Shown here: piece after piece, positions 19,475 through 29,726 of the stretch
Numbering within the stretch: the stretch's first letter is position 1
Layout: each line of letters starts with the position of its first letter
Assembly: GCF_023715885.1 (NCBI RefSeq)
Contig: NZ_JAMBOY010000004.1
Location: forward strand, 310,001-374,000
Direction: 5' to 3'
Length of the DNA: 64,000 nt
Source: Microbacterium hydrocarbonoxydans
GTDB lineage: Bacteria; Actinomycetota; Actinomycetes; Actinomycetales; Microbacteriaceae
Program-made: the position numbers and the translations under genes
Notes under the pieces: generated by a model
What the model saw: only the letters and a program-made list of their open reading frames with translations
Databases searched by the model: none
Told to the model about the DNA's origin: nothing

Positions 19475-20824
19475 TCAGGCGGCGATGTCGTAGCGGGCGC
19501 GGCCGCCGAGGCGTGGTGTGCGGGTGGGGTCGACGGTGGCGGGTGGGATGAGCCAGACCCGTCCGGTGGTGCCGGTGCCGTCGATGCGGATGTCCCACCC
19601 GTTGTCGTGGATGCGATGGTGACACGACTCGCACAGCAGCACCCCGTTGGCCAGGTCGGTCGGACCGGTATCGCGCTGCCACCATCGGAGGTGGTGGGCT
19701 TTGGTCATCTGTGGTGGGAGTGCGCACATGACGCATCCGCCGTCGCGTTCGACCAGCGCGAGGCGCTGCGCCCGGGTGAACAGTCGTTTCTCCCGGCCCC
19801 AGTCGAGGATCTCGCTGTCGGATCCGAGGACCACGGGGATCACTCCCCCGCTGGCGGCGATGCGCCGGCAGGTGCTGATGCTCACGGGCCGGTCGGTGCC
19901 GTCGATCGTCGCGACCCCGGTGCCGGCGGTCAGGTCCTCCAGCCCCACCCGCACGATGACGGTCGCGCCGGTGACCGGCATCCCCCCGTTGTCGCAGGCG
20001 ATCGCGTGCTCGCAGATCGCGGTGAGCGCATCGGCCTGGATCATCGCGACGGTGCGGTGATCCGCATCCCCCGCCTCCGCATCGGGCGCCTGGGTGCGCG
20101 CCTGGAACGTCGCTCCCACGAACGCGTGGATCGCCGCCGTGATCGGCGCCCCCGACGCGATATCGGTCTGCAGGGTCAGGTGCAGCGACCCGTCACGCTC
20201 GAACATCGTCAGCGACCGCTGCGACCGTGCCTGCTCCTCCCGCGGGGCGACCCCGTCCGGATCCAGCCACGCCTCCGCCCGCGCGACGAGCTTTCGCACC
20301 TCGTCGAGCGACAGCCCACCCGCCCGCTCCACCAGCAACCGCTCCGCCTCGCCGATTCGCCCGGCATCCACCTTCAGCCGGGCACGGTCCAGCATCGAAA
20401 CGATCACCGCCGCACCCGCCGCACTCACCTCCCCCGCGCCGAGCGCCGCCTGCACGAACGGGTACCGCGGCGGCAACGCCTCCCCCAACAGATTCGCCCG
20501 CGGCGCGGTCGCCTCACCGACCTTCACCAACCGCGACGCGTCACCGGTCGACCCTCCCGTCGTCGCGGCGATCATCGTCGCAGGCGTGCGGAACCCCCGC
20601 TGCTTCGCCAAACCCTCCGCACCCAGCTCCGGCCGCGACTCCCGCGCGATCCCCGCCGCCACCTCCGCATGCAACCCGTCCAACCGGCGCTGCACCACAC
20701 CGATCGCCCGATGCGCAGCCACCAGCTGCGCCCGAGATAACTCCGAACCGCTCTCCGCATCCGCCCACGCCTCATCAAGGCACTGAACGGCCTCGAAGAG
20801 CGGCGCGAGGTGGGGACTGGTCAT
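19475..20824 (-). CDS. DUF222 / HNH endonuclease domain protein (REP13E12 type)
   Basis: A 449-residue protein with an N-terminal DUF222 region (QLVAAHRAIGVVQRRLDGLHAEV) and a C-terminal HNH zinc finger: CVMCALPPQMTKAHHLRWW, then LANGVLLCESCHHRIHDNGW. Many Microbacteriaceae genomes carry several copies; the family is treated as selfish or repetitive. Its location between holA and comEC breaks the normal neighbourhood. The 228 bp downstream toward holA hold only short degenerate GGTGGCA/GCGGT-like repeats. Confidence 0.9.
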   Translation of the reverse strand: MTSPHLAPLFEAVQCLDEAWADAESGSELSRAQLVAAHRAIGVVQRRLDGLHAEVAAGIARESRPELGAEGLAKQRGFRTPATMIAATTGGSTGDASRLVKVGEATAPRANLLGEALPPRYPFVQAALGAGEVSAAGAAVIVSMLDRARLKVDAGRIGEAERLLVERAGGLSLDEVRKLVARAEAWLDPDGVAPREEQARSQRSLTMFERDGSLHLTLQTDIASGAPITAAIHAFVGATFQARTQAPDAEAGDADHRTVAMIQADALTAICEHAIACDNGGMPVTGATVIVRVGLEDLTAGTGVATIDGTDRPVSISTCRRIAASGGVIPVVLGSDSEILDWGREKRLFTRAQRLALVERDGGCVMCALPPQMTKAHHLRWWQRDTGPTDLANGVLLCESCHHRIHDNGWDIRIDGTGTTGRVWLIPPATVDPTRTPRLGGRARYDIAA

Positions 20825-20891
20825 GTCCCCAGTTTAGTAACTATGTTCGAATCGAACTTGATATGCCGATACTGAACAAGCGGATGTCCGA

Positions 20892-22475
20892 TCACGAAGA
20901 CCCTCTTTCCCTCCAGATCTCGAATCCTCCCGCTCCGGTGCCTACCAGCACCCGACCGTCCAGATCTGTGCGCAGCACGGTTGTGCCCGCTGCCTCGAGC
21001 ATCGCGAGCGCCTCGTCTCGGGGATGTCCGTAGTCGTTGTCCGCGCCCACGCCGATCAGCCCAATCGTCGCCGTGATCTCTTCGTACAACGCCGGCGCCT
21101 GGTCACCGCTCCCATGGTGCGACACCTTGACGACCGGGTAGACGCCACGCACCCGACGAGACCTCAGCAGCATGCTCTGCGACTCCGCGGAGAGGTCACC
21201 GAGGTAGAGCGATCGTGGCACTTCTCCACCTTCGATCTCGAGCACAACGCTGAGATCGTTTCCCGGGGGGAACGCCTTCTCGTCTCGCGCAGGCCACAGC
21301 ACACGCCACTGAGCACCACCCAGATCACCGCCCACTCCCGCGTGCACCTCTTCGACCATCGCGCCGCCTGCGGCCAACCGCTTGAGCGTCTTCTCGTCGG
21401 TGATCTCGCTCGGAGGGCCATGCACCACCGAACCCACCCGGCCCTGAACAGCATCGACACCGCCGACATGGTCGAGGTCGAAGTGCGTCAGCACCAGCAG
21501 ATCGAGACGGCCGACGCCCAGCGCGCGAAGGCACTGGTCCAACAGCGCCGGGTCCGGACCGGTATCGATGAGGGCGACCTCGTGCGCCGATCGCACCACC
21601 ACGGCGTCGCCCTGCCCGACGTCGCACATCGCGATCGTCCACCCTGTGGGAGTGGTCATGACAGCCAGCGGACCGGAGAGCACGACATGCGAGGCGCCGA
21701 GGCCCAACGCCGCGGACAGCACCGAGACGGCGATGGCGCGAGGCACTCGGAGACGGTGTCCATGCCCGCCGACGACGACTGCGACCGCACCGCTCATCCC
21801 TGCCACGACGAGGGCGCTGATCACACCGGGCGGGACCGCCAGCTCGGCGAACGGCAGTCGCGCCGTCGCATCCGCGGTCGCAGCGATCCACGACGCCGGG
21901 AGCCAAGCCGACGCAGCGAGGATGTCCGCGAGCACCGGCACCGGAGCGAAAAGGCAGGCGAGCAGACCGATCACCGTGGCGACGGGCGCCGCCGGCGCGG
22001 CGAGCAGATTCGCCGCGAGTCCTACGAGGGACTGTTTCTCGGCGAACAACGCGATGATCGGACCGCAGGCGAGCTGAGCTGCTAGGGGGACGGCGATCGC
22101 AAGAGCGAGGGGCACCGGCATCCACCGGGCGAGTCCTCGCGACAGAATGGGGGCGAGCAAGATCAGCGCACCGGACGCGACCACGGAGAGCGCGAAGCCC
22201 GGCGTCGACGCGAGCCAGGGATCGACGATGAGGATGCCGGCCGCACTGAGCGCCAGCATCCCCGCTCCGGCGCTGGGCCGCCCGATAAGGAGAGAGATCA
22301 TGGCGACCCCCGCCATCACACCGGCTCGGATCACACTCGGCTCCGGCGTGACGAGGATCACGAACCCCGCCAGTGCAAGCGCTGCGAGCAGGATGCGGAG
22401 CCCACGCCCCGCGCCGCACAGCGATGCCAACCAGAACACAGCCCCGACGACGATCGCGCAGTTGGCGCCGGACAA
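20892..22475 (-). pseudogene. comEC: comEC, 5'-truncated by the genomic island
   Basis: DNA-uptake channel ComEC. The remaining part begins at LSGANCAIVVGAVFWLASL, which in intact proteins lies about a third of the way in (HLLAVSGANCA). It continues through the membrane Competence domain and the C-terminal metallo-beta-lactamase domain (CDVGQGDAVVV, THFDLDHVGG, VSHHGSG). About 525 residues remain of a usual 700-800. The N-terminal OB-fold/DUF4131 part is absent and no comEA is present. An in-frame ATG at 22517 reads through foreign sequence, so a truncated protein could be made, but uptake function is unlikely. Confidence 0.85.
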
Positions 22476-22991
22476 CGTTGAGGTTGGAGGTGGGTGGTTA
22501 TGGCCGTGCCTCAGCATTGCAAGGATCGGTTGTCTCTATCATCGGGACACGGAGCGTCCCCCGCGATGGCAGTCGACACTCGATGCAAGTGTCGAGGAGG
22601 CGTGCCTCGCGATGCGGCTGTAAAACGACTCCGCGGACTCCCGTTCATTCGAGGGATTCGTGGTTCCCATGCACTCGGCTTAGTTGTATCTCCTTCACGC
22701 CGAACTCCTGCGCGATGGCGTCGGCTACCGGTACTGGGATTCGGGGGTTCGCGGGCTGCTGGCTCGTGTAGAGCAGCCGGCAGACTCGCCATACGGCCGC
22801 ACTGCGGGTTCATTGAGGAGTACGCCTAGCACGCACGAGCCTGGCCTGAGTCCACGCGGGACGACTGTGTCGGTGCATGATGAGACGATCAGACCTAGCG
22901 TGACGGATGTGACGGATGAGCCTTACGGCGGTGCACCCTCACAGCTCGGTCAATCGGGCTACGCTCAGTGAGACGAAAGGGTGAGTTGACC
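22476..22991. other. Junction region without a gene
   Basis: About 515 bp between the comEC break and the Gp37/Gp68-like gene. No convincing coding frame is seen. It contains an 8-bp inverted repeat at 22573-22595 and should hold the left attachment site, since the serine recombinase crossover probably fell in the GTTGTCCGG region near 22,470-22,485. Confidence 0.5.
22573..22595. repeat. Inverted repeat near the island left end
   Basis: TCGACACT, seven bases, AGTGTCGA is a perfect 8-bp inverted repeat about 100 bp from the comEC break. It could be an integrase or Xis contact or a chance hairpin. Confidence 0.4.
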
Positions 22992-23744
22992 ATGGCCACG
23001 AACAGCGGGATCGAGTGGACCGAGGTCACCTGGAACCCCGTCACCGGGTGCGATCGTGTCGCAGCAGGTTGCGACAACTGCTACGCCCTCGCGCTCGCAA
23101 AGCGCCTCAAGGCCATGGGCGCGGAGAAGTACCAGAGCGATGGCGACCCTCGGACCTCGGGCCCGGGATTCGGAGTGACCACCCATCCCCGGTCGCTGGC
23201 GCAGCCATACCGGTGGCGCACGCCGAAGGTCGTCTTCGTCAACTCGATGAGCGACCTGTTCCACGCCAAGGTCCCGCTCGGCTTCATCCGGGACATCTTC
23301 GACGTCATCCGCGATACTCCGCAGCACACGTACCAAGTGCTCACCAAGCGCGCTCACCGCATGGGCCGGATCGCGGAGAAGCTGGAATGGCCCGATAACC
23401 TCTGGATGGGCGTGTCGGTCGAGTCCTTCGATGTCGTCGACCGGATCGACCACCTTCGCGCCGTCCCGGCGGCCACTAGGTTCCTGTCCTGCGAGCCGCT
23501 CATCACCGCGCTGCCCGAGCTCGATCTCGACGGGATCGACTGGGTGATCGCCGGCGGCGAGTCAGGCCCTCGCGCGCGCCCCATGGACCCGGCCTGGGTC
23601 GAGGACATCCGCGACCAGTGCGTTGATGCCGGGGTGTCCTTCTTCTTCAAACAGTGGGGCGGACGGACACCGAAGGCGAACGGCCGGCAGCTCGGCGGCC
23701 GCACCTGGGACGACATGCCTCTGCTGGCCACCGCCCTGGCTTAG
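22992..23744 (+). CDS. Phage Gp37/Gp68 family protein (DUF5131, three-Cys motif)
   Basis: A 250-residue DUF5131 protein. It begins SGIEWTEVTWNPVTGCDRVA and carries three cysteines spaced C-x6-C-x2-C (GCDRVAAGCDNCYA), resembling a radical SAM iron-sulfur site. Further landmarks are VFVNSMSDLFH, YQVLTKRAHRM, LWMGVSVES, LSCEPLI, VIAGGESG and FFFKQWGG. ATG 22992 has AAAGGGTGAG upstream. It is convergent with, and overlaps by 4 bp, the TcmP gene that typically accompanies this family. The chemistry is unproven; nucleic-acid modification or repair is suspected. Confidence 0.85.
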   Translation: MATNSGIEWTEVTWNPVTGCDRVAAGCDNCYALALAKRLKAMGAEKYQSDGDPRTSGPGFGVTTHPRSLAQPYRWRTPKVVFVNSMSDLFHAKVPLGFIRDIFDVIRDTPQHTYQVLTKRAHRMGRIAEKLEWPDNLWMGVSVESFDVVDRIDHLRAVPAATRFLSCEPLITALPELDLDGIDWVIAGGESGPRARPMDPAWVEDIRDQCVDAGVSFFFKQWGGRTPKANGRQLGGRTWDDMPLLATALA

Positions 23745-24904
23745 CCGCCAGCTTTGCGGATGACGTGTTGGTGCGGCTTGTTGCCTTTGGCCACGAACTC
23801 GACATCGCCCGACTTCACGAGTGCGCGCAAGGCTGCTGTGAACGCCGTCTCCTTGGCCTCGCCATAGAGGTCGCCGTAGACGCCGATGACGTTCTTGACC
23901 ACCGGTTTTGGCTGGCCGTCGGCGAGTAGAGCGCGGAGATTGCCGGTGATCCGCTCGATTGCCGCGGCGTGCTCTTGCTCAATCTGCTCGGCGACTGGAT
24001 CGTCCCAGTCCATCGGCAGCATGTCGTCGGTCGCCGCGTAGTCCGATCCGAGGAACTCGAGCCACTTCTCGCGTGCCTTCGCGGCGGCCACGCCGAATAC
24101 CCAGAAGCCATGCGGGTCCTGGGTGAGGAAGATCAGATAGTAGACAGGCTGGTGATGGGTCTTGCGCCGGACCGGGGCGACGACGAATCCGTAGTTGGTC
24201 CCTGCGGCAAGACGCCGGGCGTACTCGTAGGCAACAGCCTCCGCCGCGGACTCCCAGTTCTGCTCACCTGACTCTTTGTGAGCTTGCAAAGCGACGTCCC
24301 GCCACCAGTTACCACCGCACACCCTGTCGGCCTGAGCCACGCCGCCGAGGTCGAACTGGCCCTTCTTCAACTGCCCTCCGGCACGGCGTATGAGGTCTGC
24401 GCTGAAGTTGAGCAGGATCTCGGTGCGCGGCCACGTGCCACGCTTGCGGAGAACGTCCTTGATCGAATCCATGGGCAGTACTGCCCCGCAGGGATCGAGG
24501 AAGACGAACAAGCTGGCCCCAGCAGAGTGTTGAAGCATCCCTGAGAGATGGTTTCCGCAGTCGTCGTTGTGGCTGTCGATGCGAATGCCGCGGGCGCGGT
24601 ACTCGGCCGCCACCGATTCAAGGGATTCGTAGTCCTTCGCGGCTCGTTCGACGAGGAGAAGGTCGATCTGCGTGGTCGACTTGACCTTCTGCGCGGCGAT
24701 CATCATGTGCTCGGCAGAGCCGGCCTCACCGGTGTCGAACCGTCCACGGCCGGCAAAACCGTCGAACAGCACGCAGCGCTTTGGGCTCAGCCTGCTGGCG
24801 GTCATCGTGGCGAACCTGATGACGTACTGCTCGAGGATCCCATGCTTGTAAACCGACTGGGGCTTCGGGCTGTCCAGCAGCCCTGCGTCCGTTCCCGTGG
24901 GCAT
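23741..24904 (-). CDS. tcmP: Three-Cys-motif partner protein TcmP
   Basis: A 387-residue TcmP-like protein. It starts with the usual KPQSVYKHGILEQYVIRFA. A Rossmann-type glycine loop LFDGFAGRGRFDTGE suggests a methyltransferase-like fold, with FVFLDPCGAVLPM later. Its family is defined by proximity to three-Cys DUF5131 proteins, which is the case here. GAGGAGG precedes ATG 24904. It lies 27 bp after the DUF262-HNH gene on the same strand, so it probably shares that operon. The exact role is unknown. Confidence 0.85.
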   Translation of the reverse strand: MPTGTDAGLLDSPKPQSVYKHGILEQYVIRFATMTASRLSPKRCVLFDGFAGRGRFDTGEAGSAEHMMIAAQKVKSTTQIDLLLVERAAKDYESLESVAAEYRARGIRIDSHNDDCGNHLSGMLQHSAGASLFVFLDPCGAVLPMDSIKDVLRKRGTWPRTEILLNFSADLIRRAGGQLKKGQFDLGGVAQADRVCGGNWWRDVALQAHKESGEQNWESAAEAVAYEYARRLAAGTNYGFVVAPVRRKTHHQPVYYLIFLTQDPHGFWVFGVAAAKAREKWLEFLGSDYAATDDMLPMDWDDPVAEQIEQEHAAAIERITGNLRALLADGQPKPVVKNVIGVYGDLYGEAKETAFTAALRALVKSGDVEFVAKGNKPHQHVIRKAGG

Positions 24905-24931
24905 CGTCGCCTCCTCACCCGATGACGGGAG

Positions 24932-26098
24932 CTACTTGTTGCCCTTGGCGCGGTTGTGCGTCTGGCAGAGCATCGTCAGGTTGGAGATGTCCGTTGCCCC
25001 GCCCTTCGACCAGGCCGTCACGTGGTCGGCGTCCATCTCGTTCTGCTTGTAGATCCGAGACTTGTTGCTGTCGCTGCCGATGGCGCACAGCGGGCAGTTG
25101 GACACGCCGTCGGCCTTAGCCTTCTGGGTCTGCTGCTCATAGGCGACGCGCTTGTCCTTGTCGTCGAACAGGCGGATCGCCAGCAGCTGAGGCCGCTTCT
25201 CGCCGCCGAGCAGGTACTCGTAGATGCCCTTGGCGTTGCGCACGGCGGTGTCGCCGCGCAGCTCATTGACGTGGCCCTCGATCTTTGCGGGACTGTAAGA
25301 CGTGCCGTGGTGCTCCTCGTACAAGCGGCCCCACTCGAGCCCGCGCATCTCCCTGTCCGGAGGACGGGTGAACACGCTGCTGACCCAGTCGATGACCGAC
25401 GTGAAGTAATTCTTGAGTTCGTTGATGTCGGCGTCGTGCCGGTACTGGGCGAGGTACGAGTCGACGCTTTTCCCCTGCGACGAGGCCACCCAGTCAAGGG
25501 CGACCGCGAGGACCTCCTGGCGCTTGGGGTCGCCGTTCACGTAGGACTGCCACTTCTGCATGTTGGTGTTGTTCGAGTTGCTGTACTCTGCCTTGGCCTT
25601 GGTGATGAAGGGGCCGGAGTAGACCGCGTTGAGAAGCTCCTGCTTGTTCAACGGGACGCCGACGATGTTGATCGTCTGGAACCAGGCCTTGATCTCGTCC
25701 TCGCTGCCGTCGCACTCGTAGATGTCGAGCCGGGTCTCGAGGATCCTGGCCTGCAGGTCCTTGGGCAGCGACGAGAACGTCTGCTCCTTGCCGTTGAGCT
25801 TGATGGCGAACTTGCCGGTCACGAAGCGCCCCACGCTCGTGATGCGCTGCTGTCCGTCGAGGACCTCCAGCATGGAGCCTTCGTCGTTGAAGTAGATCAG
25901 GCCGAGTGGGTACTCCTTGAGTAGCGAGTCGATGACCGCGACGTCACGCTTACCGTCGTTGTAGATGTAGTTGCGCTGGTACTCGGGCTGGATGACGAGC
26001 CTGCCGCCGAGCCCGAACAGCCCCTTGCCCTCGAGCTCGTTGTACACGAAGCCTTCGAGGATCTCCTCGACCGTGTAGTGCTTCAGCTGGGTCTTCAC
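24932..26098 (-). CDS. DUF262 and HNH endonuclease domain protein
   Basis: A 388-residue protein. The N-terminal DUF262 domain has [17 protein letters not shown] and the DGQQR motif ([15 protein letters not shown]), a ParB-like NTP-binding fold shared with GmrSD and BrxU. The C-terminal HNH has CPLC and [29 protein letters not shown]. The GTG start overlaps the methyltransferase stop by GTGA, indicating tight coupling. I infer a restriction nuclease paired with the upstream modification enzyme, unlike classical EcoRI. It could instead target modified phage DNA. Confidence 0.85.
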   Translation of the reverse strand: MKTQLKHYTVEEILEGFVYNELEGKGLFGLGGRLVIQPEYQRNYIYNDGKRDVAVIDSLLKEYPLGLIYFNDEGSMLEVLDGQQRITSVGRFVTGKFAIKLNGKEQTFSSLPKDLQARILETRLDIYECDGSEDEIKAWFQTINIVGVPLNKQELLNAVYSGPFITKAKAEYSNSNNTNMQKWQSYVNGDPKRQEVLAVALDWVASSQGKSVDSYLAQYRHDADINELKNYFTSVIDWVSSVFTRPPDREMRGLEWGRLYEEHHGTSYSPAKIEGHVNELRGDTAVRNAKGIYEYLLGGEKRPQLLAIRLFDDKDKRVAYEQQTQKAKADGVSNCPLCAIGSDSNKSRIYKQNEMDADHVTAWSKGGATDISNLTMLCQTHNRAKGNK

Positions 26099-27291
26099 GG
26101 CGACGCGCCCTTCTTCCGGATCAGCACTCTCATGTACGGGACGACCGGACGCCCGGCGTTGTCGTAATAGCAGAGGTCCGGGTGGCCCACGCTGATCTGC
26201 CCTGTCTGCCCGGACGCGTAGTAGTCGTCCACGAACTCCTTCGACATGCCTCGAGTCTTCGCGTACCTGCTGAGATCCACGATCTCGAACTGATCCGGGT
26301 TGAACTTGTCGAGGAAAGTGATCGGGACGCCCATGACGCCGTCGAAGTCGCTCGGGATGGCATCGGTGTGGGGGACCTCGATCGCATCGAAGTTGTCGTA
26401 CTTCTGATAGCTCACGCTGCCGCCGAGGCTCTTGATGAGCTTCCTGTTGAACTTGAGGTTGTCGGCCATGGTCATCAGTTGCATCGGCTCATGGCGGCGG
26501 CCGTGCTCTATGTTCGTGAACCAGCACGAGTTGCCGAGCCGTGTGTAGTCGTTCTTCTCGTCGGACGGGTAGCCCATCCGCTCGGCCTTGGCCCGGTCCG
26601 CTTCCTTCACGACAGCGCCCTTCGGGACCCCGAACACCATGTCGGTCGCGTTAGCCGTCGCGCCCTTCCACACTTGGTTCGCCTTGATCAGCGGGAAGAC
26701 CTGGCTGTATGTAACGGCATTTTGGTTTCCGATGATGGAGAACCTCTTGTCGCCTTCCATCAGCCAGGCGATGAATTCCCGGAACAGGCTGAACGGCGGG
26801 TTGGTGATGACGATGTCGGCCTCGTCGCGCAGCGCGGTCACCTCGGCGCTGCGGAAGTCGCCGTCCCCCTCGAGATACTCCCACTGCAGATCGTCTATGT
26901 TGATAACGCCGTCGTCGTTGAGGTCCGTGCGCTCGAGGACGAACTTCTTCCCGTTGGCGTGGGTCTTGGTGGCGTCGAACTTCGGGTCGTCGAGCTCGAA
27001 GAGCGTGGGCTCATAGGAGAAAAGGGCTGGATTGCTGTCCGGCGCATAGGAGGTGGAGATGAGCTTCTTCAAGCCGAAGTCGGCGAAGTGGAGAGCGAAG
27101 AATTTCGCGAAGTTGCTCCACTCCGGGTCGTCGCACGGCAGGAGCACAACCTGGTCCCTGAAGACGTCGGGGTCGAACTCGAGGTACGCGTTCATCTCCC
27201 GCTCAATGTCGGCCCACTGCGTGTAGAACTCGTCGTTCTTCGCCGCCTTCGCCGCGGTGAGGCTCGAGGTGCGATTGGCGACGGTCGACAT
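26095..27291 (-). CDS. Adenine-specific DNA methyltransferase, EcoRI family
   Basis: A 398-residue m6A methyltransferase. Catalytic motif NPPF is near residue 165 ([20 protein letters not shown]). The EcoRI-methylase family pattern is seen in [19 protein letters not shown] at the N-terminus and [20 protein letters not shown] 27291 has GGGGGAG upstream, and a 250-bp divergent region separates it from the recombinase gene. It is the first gene of the methyltransferase, DUF262-HNH, TcmP operon and is expected to protect host DNA. Confidence 0.88.
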   Translation of the reverse strand: MSTVANRTSSLTAAKAAKNDEFYTQWADIEREMNAYLEFDPDVFRDQVVLLPCDDPEWSNFAKFFALHFADFGLKKLISTSYAPDSNPALFSYEPTLFELDDPKFDATKTHANGKKFVLERTDLNDDGVINIDDLQWEYLEGDGDFRSAEVTALRDEADIVITNPPFSLFREFIAWLMEGDKRFSIIGNQNAVTYSQVFPLIKANQVWKGATANATDMVFGVPKGAVVKEADRAKAERMGYPSDEKNDYTRLGNSCWFTNIEHGRRHEPMQLMTMADNLKFNRKLIKSLGGSVSYQKYDNFDAIEVPHTDAIPSDFDGVMGVPITFLDKFNPDQFEIVDLSRYAKTRGMSKEFVDDYYASGQTGQISVGHPDLCYYDNAGRPVVPYMRVLIRKKGASP

Positions 27292-27553
27292 GTACTCCCC
27301 CAGGGACCCGGTGCACCACCGGGAGGCGGGGCGCTTCTTGGTGACATGCTATCGAAGGTGGACGACATTCCCGGGCAGCGAAGGCACCTCGCTGCGGCAC
27401 CCACCGTGCTGATGCCTCAACGCCTAGGCGGTCCAGTCGCCGCAGTCAGTCCCGACTCGAGGCACTCGCCCGATCCAATACTGCCGAAGAAGCAAGCCCT
27501 GTCTCTCGGCAGGAGGGATCGCCGGCTGCCCACAACGCAATAGAGTCGTGCTG

Positions 27554-29104
27554 ATGCCCCAACTTGAGACCGCCCGTGTTCGTGAGTACCTCCGCGTGTC
27601 GCTCGACCGTTCAGGCACGGGTAAGAGTCCTGACCAGCAACACGATGAGATAATCGCCGAAGCGCAGGGCCGTGGCTGGACCGTTCATCCCTCCCCTTAT
27701 CGCGATGACAACCGAAGCGCCAGCCGTTACGCTCGACGGCAACGTGAGGGCTTCGCTCAGCTGATCTCAGATCTCGAAGACTATGCGTTCGACGCCGACC
27801 TACTCGCTATCTGGGAATCGAGCCGTGGCTCTCGCCGCACCGGCGAGTGGATCGACCTTGTAGACCTTTGCCGCGAACGCGGCGTCAGCATCTGGGTCCT
27901 GACACACAATCGCGTCTATGACCCGGCTAACGCTCGAGACCGCCGTAGCCTCCGTGAAGATGCTTCCGACGCCGAGTACGAGTCAGACAAGACCAGCGAA
28001 CGACTGCGTCGCGATATGCGTGCAGCGGCAAAGCGAGGTCGACCCCACGGCAAAAACGTCTATGGGTATCAACGGGTCTATTCGGTGACCGCCAACGGAA
28101 CCAAAGTGCTGGACAAGATCATCGAGCATCCGGACCAAGCCTGGGTCGTCAAGGAAGCGGCGGCGATGGTTCTTGCCGGACGCTCCTACTATGACATCGC
28201 TGCGACGTTCAACGAACGTCAGATCCCGCCGCGACGCCCCGCGCGCTCGGAGCACCGACAGTCTCTGGGGTGGACCGCTACGGCTGTGAAGCAAATGTTG
28301 ACTATGCCTGTATACATGGGGCAGCGAGTTCACAATCCCCGCGAAGGAGAGGCTGCAACGTACGACGGCATCTGGCCGGCGCTGATCGAACCGGACGACT
28401 GGCAGCGCCTCCAGTCTGCGATGACATCACGCGGATCCAAGTCGAACAACTGGCCCGCTACCCATCTGCTGTCCGGGATCGCTCTCTGTGGAATCTGCGG
28501 CGCCCGGATGCGGGCGGGAAAGCAGAATGCTGGCACATCGAAGATCGACGAAGACGGCAAGGTCATCCCCCGGCCTCGCTACTACGCCTACAACTGCATC
28601 GGCACGCCGGGACGACCCGGATTCCACGTCTCGATGCGCGAAGAGCATCTCGACCTGCTGGTTACCGAGCTAGTCCTTGCTCGCCTCGAACGCCCTGACT
28701 TCCTCGCCACCCTTGGTGGGCAAGACGAGGAAGTGGACGCCGAGCGGAAGTCGATCGTCGACGAGATCCGGGGTCACGAGCAATGGCTCGAACAAGTCGC
28801 GGTGGAGGCCGAGCAGCGTCGGGATCTGCGTATGCTCACTGAACAGCGGGACCTCGTCGAACCGAAGATTGAGGCGGCGCAGAAGCGGCTCGAATCACTT
28901 GCAGGCGCTGACCCTCTCATCGTGGAACTCGTCCGATCCCGGCAGGTCCGAGATACGTGGGCAGAATGGACAGATAAGGGCGACATCGTTCGTCAACGTC
29001 ACGTCATCCGCGAACTGATCGTGCCTCGGGTGCACCGAGTGCCGGCGGAGGCTGTAGGCAGGCGCGGTTTGAATCCGGAGCGAGTGACGTTCGACTGGCG
29101 CTGA
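27554..29104 (+). CDS. Large serine recombinase (integrase)
   Basis: Site-specific recombinase of about 516 residues. The resolvase-type catalytic domain starts with REYLRVSLDRSGTGKSPDQQ (Ser about residue 16 as nucleophile), and the second arginine region is KTSERLRRDMRAAAKRGRP. A recombinase domain (VKEAAAMVLAGRSYYDIAATFNERQIP) follows, then a zinc-ribbon CGICGARM with YNCIG, then a coiled-coil-like region rich in Glu/Arg. The start is uncertain: ATG 27554, or GTG 27548 two codons earlier. It probably integrates and, with an excision factor, excises the island. Confidence 0.92.
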   Translation: MPQLETARVREYLRVSLDRSGTGKSPDQQHDEIIAEAQGRGWTVHPSPYRDDNRSASRYARRQREGFAQLISDLEDYAFDADLLAIWESSRGSRRTGEWIDLVDLCRERGVSIWVLTHNRVYDPANARDRRSLREDASDAEYESDKTSERLRRDMRAAAKRGRPHGKNVYGYQRVYSVTANGTKVLDKIIEHPDQAWVVKEAAAMVLAGRSYYDIAATFNERQIPPRRPARSEHRQSLGWTATAVKQMLTMPVYMGQRVHNPREGEAATYDGIWPALIEPDDWQRLQSAMTSRGSKSNNWPATHLLSGIALCGICGARMRAGKQNAGTSKIDEDGKVIPRPRYYAYNCIGTPGRPGFHVSMREEHLDLLVTELVLARLERPDFLATLGGQDEEVDAERKSIVDEIRGHEQWLEQVAVEAEQRRDLRMLTEQRDLVEPKIEAAQKRLESLAGADPLIVELVRSRQVRDTWAEWTDKGDIVRQRHVIRELIVPRVHRVPAEAVGRRGLNPERVTFDWR

Positions 29105-29132
29105 TGAATAGGCGCGCCTGCGACCTCAACCC

Positions 29133-29708
29133 TCATAGCAAGTTGGCTTCGCGAGCCCGGACGATCCAGTTCGTCGCGGTCCGCGCATGCAGACCAAAGG
29201 TTTCAGCTACCGCCTTCGCCGGCGGATACCTGACAACGCTCGCAAGTCGGTAAACCGTTCCCACATCGGCCACATCAACGCTGCTCCCTTTCCCGCCCCC
29301 GAGCGGTGGCCGGTACTGCCGAAACTCTGGGGCAACAAAGGCAACGACGGCGTCCGAAAGCGCATCGCCATCAAGTTGAAACGTTCGCGGAAGCACCCAG
29401 CGCATGACGCTCAGCGGAGCCACCGCGCGTAACAGGGTTCCGCTGACCTCAGCCCCGTGCGCCGCCGTAACCGTCACCCTGCGCAGGCGGTAACTTCCTC
29501 GAGCATCCTCAAGGTGCGCTTCTACCTCGAGGACCGAACCGTCCCAACCATCGCTCTCGCTCCCCTGTACGCCGGGCAGGTTCGTCAACTGCCCCCAGGC
29601 ACGAACAGTCGCGGGGGCGGACACCCCCGGGTGGACGACATAGCTATCTGAGCCGAGGTCGATACTCCACCCTCGTTCCTCGATGTCTGTCTCCGGTGTA
29701 ATCGGCAT
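29133..29708 (-). CDS. Hypothetical protein with C-terminal helix-turn-helix
   Basis: About 191 residues from ATG 29708. The N-terminal two thirds are beta-rich with no family I recognise. The last 30 residues resemble a helix-turn-helix (KAVAETFGLHARTATNWIVRAREANLL, in part). Similar proteins sit beside integrases in actinobacterial elements, so a regulatory role is plausible. The gene is divergent from the excisionase-like gene and has a 14-bp palindrome just before its start. An upstream start near 29,720 or earlier cannot be excluded. Confidence 0.6.
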   Translation of the reverse strand: MPITPETDIEERGWSIDLGSDSYVVHPGVSAPATVRAWGQLTNLPGVQGSESDGWDGSVLEVEAHLEDARGSYRLRRVTVTAAHGAEVSGTLLRAVAPLSVMRWVLPRTFQLDGDALSDAVVAFVAPEFRQYRPPLGGGKGSSVDVADVGTVYRLASVVRYPPAKAVAETFGLHARTATNWIVRAREANLL

Positions 29709-29712
29709 GACG

Positions 29713-29726
29713 ACCACTGTAGTGGT
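29713..29726. promoter_or_regulatory. Palindromic operator-like site
   Basis: ACCACT, GT, AGTGGT is a perfect inverted repeat 5 bp upstream of the ATG of the HTH-containing protein, in the control region between two divergent genes. Confidence 0.45.

Noticed and set aside
22476..22991. tRNA gene as the island attachment site
   Set aside because: No cloverleaf or tRNA-like arms seen at the junction; the comEC coding break explains the insertion.
26182..27543. 453-codon rightward frame opposite the methyltransferase
   Set aside because: Antisense shadow; the opposite strand has the NPPF methyltransferase with a ribosome site.
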